This document shows, piece after piece, positions 4,844-5,587 of a stretch of 5,587 bases of DNA (within the stretch, counting starts at the first letter, position 1; every line of letters starts with the position of its first letter). This DNA is from DASUPK01 sp036276255 (lineage in GTDB: Bacteria > Actinomycetota > Thermoleophilia > Solirubrobacterales > 70-9): NCBI GenBank assembly GCA_036276255.1, contig DASUPK010000059.1:1-5587 (forward strand). Direction: 5' to 3'. A model generated the notes under the pieces. It made no database searches and was not told the origin of the DNA. It worked only from the letters and a program-made list of their open reading frames with translations. A program made the translations under genes and the position numbers.

Positions 4844-5586
4844 GGCTCGAGGGGCGGACCGCCCTCGTGATGGGGGCCAGCCGCGGGATCGGCAGGGGAA
4901 TCGCCGGCGCGCTGGCACGGGAGGGCGCCAGGGTGGCGATCTCGAGCCGCTCCGAGGACTCCCTCCGGGCAGCCGCGGAGGAGATCGAGGGAGAGGTCCA
5001 CGTCTTCCCCGCCGACACCGGGGACCTCGACCGGCTCCGGGAGCTGCCCGACGAGGTCGGTGGCGCGTTGGCTCCGATCGACATCCTGGTCGCGAACACC
5101 GGCGGGCCTCCCGGCGGCGGCGCTCTCGACAACTCGCTCGAGGAGTGGGAGGACGCCTTTCGCTCGCTCGTCCTGGCGACGCGGGTGCTGATCGAGGGCG
5201 TACTCCCCGGAATGCGGGAGCGCGGCTGGGGCCGGATCGTGAACGTCTCCTCGAGCTCGATCCGCGAGCCGATCCCCTACCTGACCCTCTCCAACGCGAA
5301 CCGGCTGGCAGCGCTCGGCCTGCTGGAGACCCTGGCGGACGAGGTGGCCGGCGACGGCATCACCGTCAATACGGTCGCCACCGGGATGTTCGCCACCGAC
5401 CGGCTCGCCGATCGGCACGGCTCCCTGGAGACCGCCGAGGCGGCCGCCAAGGAGCGGATCCCCGCGAAGCGGCTCGGCCACCCGGATGAGTACGGCGACC
5501 TCGTCGCATTCCTGTGCTCGGAACGGGCCGCCTATCTCACGGGAGCGGTGATCCCGCTCGACGGCGGCCTGCTCCGGTCGGTCTAG
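4834..5586 (+). CDS. Short-chain dehydrogenase/reductase-like protein with atypical active site
   Basis: The product is 250 residues, the normal length for a classical SDR. It starts at GTG 4834, overlapping the previous gene by 10 bases. The N-terminal cofactor motif is MGASRGIG (13-20), i.e. G-x-x-x-G-x-G with Met for the usual Thr. SSRS at 37-40 suggests NADP(H) preference. The usual NNAG is replaced by ANTG (87-90), followed by GPPGGG. The catalytic serine region GRIVNVSSSS (133-142) is present. Where YxxxK should follow, the protein has LTLSN (150-154), so neither the catalytic tyrosine nor the lysine is in place. The closing region GITVNTVATGMFATDRL (175-191) and LTGAVIPLDGG (235-245) are typical. 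As I recall, these departures match the 'BKR-like' SDR subgroup (cd05344), described as lacking the normal tetrad. Its reaction is unknown. It may reduce an unusual substrate or bind a nucleotide without catalysis. It is the last gene of the ATP-grasp operon in this window. Confidence 0.9.
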   Translation: MDLGLEGRTALVMGASRGIGRGIAGALAREGARVAISSRSEDSLRAAAEEIEGEVHVFPADTGDLDRLRELPDEVGGALAPIDILVANTGGPPGGGALDNSLEEWEDAFRSLVLATRVLIEGVLPGMRERGWGRIVNVSSSSIREPIPYLTLSNANRLAALGLLETLADEVAGDGITVNTVATGMFATDRLADRHGSLETAEAAAKERIPAKRLGHPDEYGDLVAFLCSERAAYLTGAVIPLDGGLLRSV

Positions 5587-5587
5587 C

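Noticed and set aside
4749..5489. Plus-strand open frame overlapping the SDR gene in another frame
   Set aside because: The product is arginine/glycine-rich low-complexity sequence. The SDR frame has the ribosome-binding site and family motifs.

Overview
The window looks like chromosomal DNA from a high-GC actinomycete-type bacterium. This is inferred from the strong G/C third-position bias in all coding frames, a tRNA gene with no encoded CCA end, start sites that look leaderless (TAnnnT about 6-7 bases before ATG), and protein families I associate with Actinomycetota, perhaps Thermoleophilia/Solirubrobacterales. I see no phage, insertion sequence, CRISPR array or plasmid feature.

Layout from left to right. 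Bases 1-131 hold the last 42 codons of a fumarylacetoacetate-hydrolase-family enzyme (+). A short non-coding gap with two hairpins follows. It separates that gene from a convergent minus-strand gene for a 128-residue stand-alone cyclic-nucleotide-binding domain (287-673). Divergent from it is a small soluble protein of unknown function (746-1120). Their 72-bp shared gap appears to hold two mirror-image -10 elements. Next is a membrane-anchored FtsH-like AAA+ zinc metalloprotease with a single N-terminal membrane segment and no periplasmic domain (1282-2895).

The stretch 2896-3311 has no protein gene. It holds terminator-like hairpins, a minus-strand tRNA-Val(UAC) gene (3123-3195) with a likely -10 box, and a compact set of overlapping inverted repeats.

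The right third (3312-5586) is a tight three-gene operon: an ATP-grasp ligase-like protein, a small membrane protein with about four membrane segments, and a short-chain dehydrogenase/reductase-like protein that lacks the YxxxK catalytic pair. Stop and start codons overlap at both junctions (TGATG, then a 10-base overlap), so the three products are probably made together. A ligase, a membrane protein and an atypical reductase suggest a small biosynthetic or modification pathway whose substrate cannot be read from the sequence.

Nothing here is a clear new defence or mobile system. The items most worth a second look are the ATP-grasp/membrane/SDR operon, the degenerate SDR active site, the single-span FtsH-like protease with an arginine after its pore motif, and the overlapping divergent promoters.
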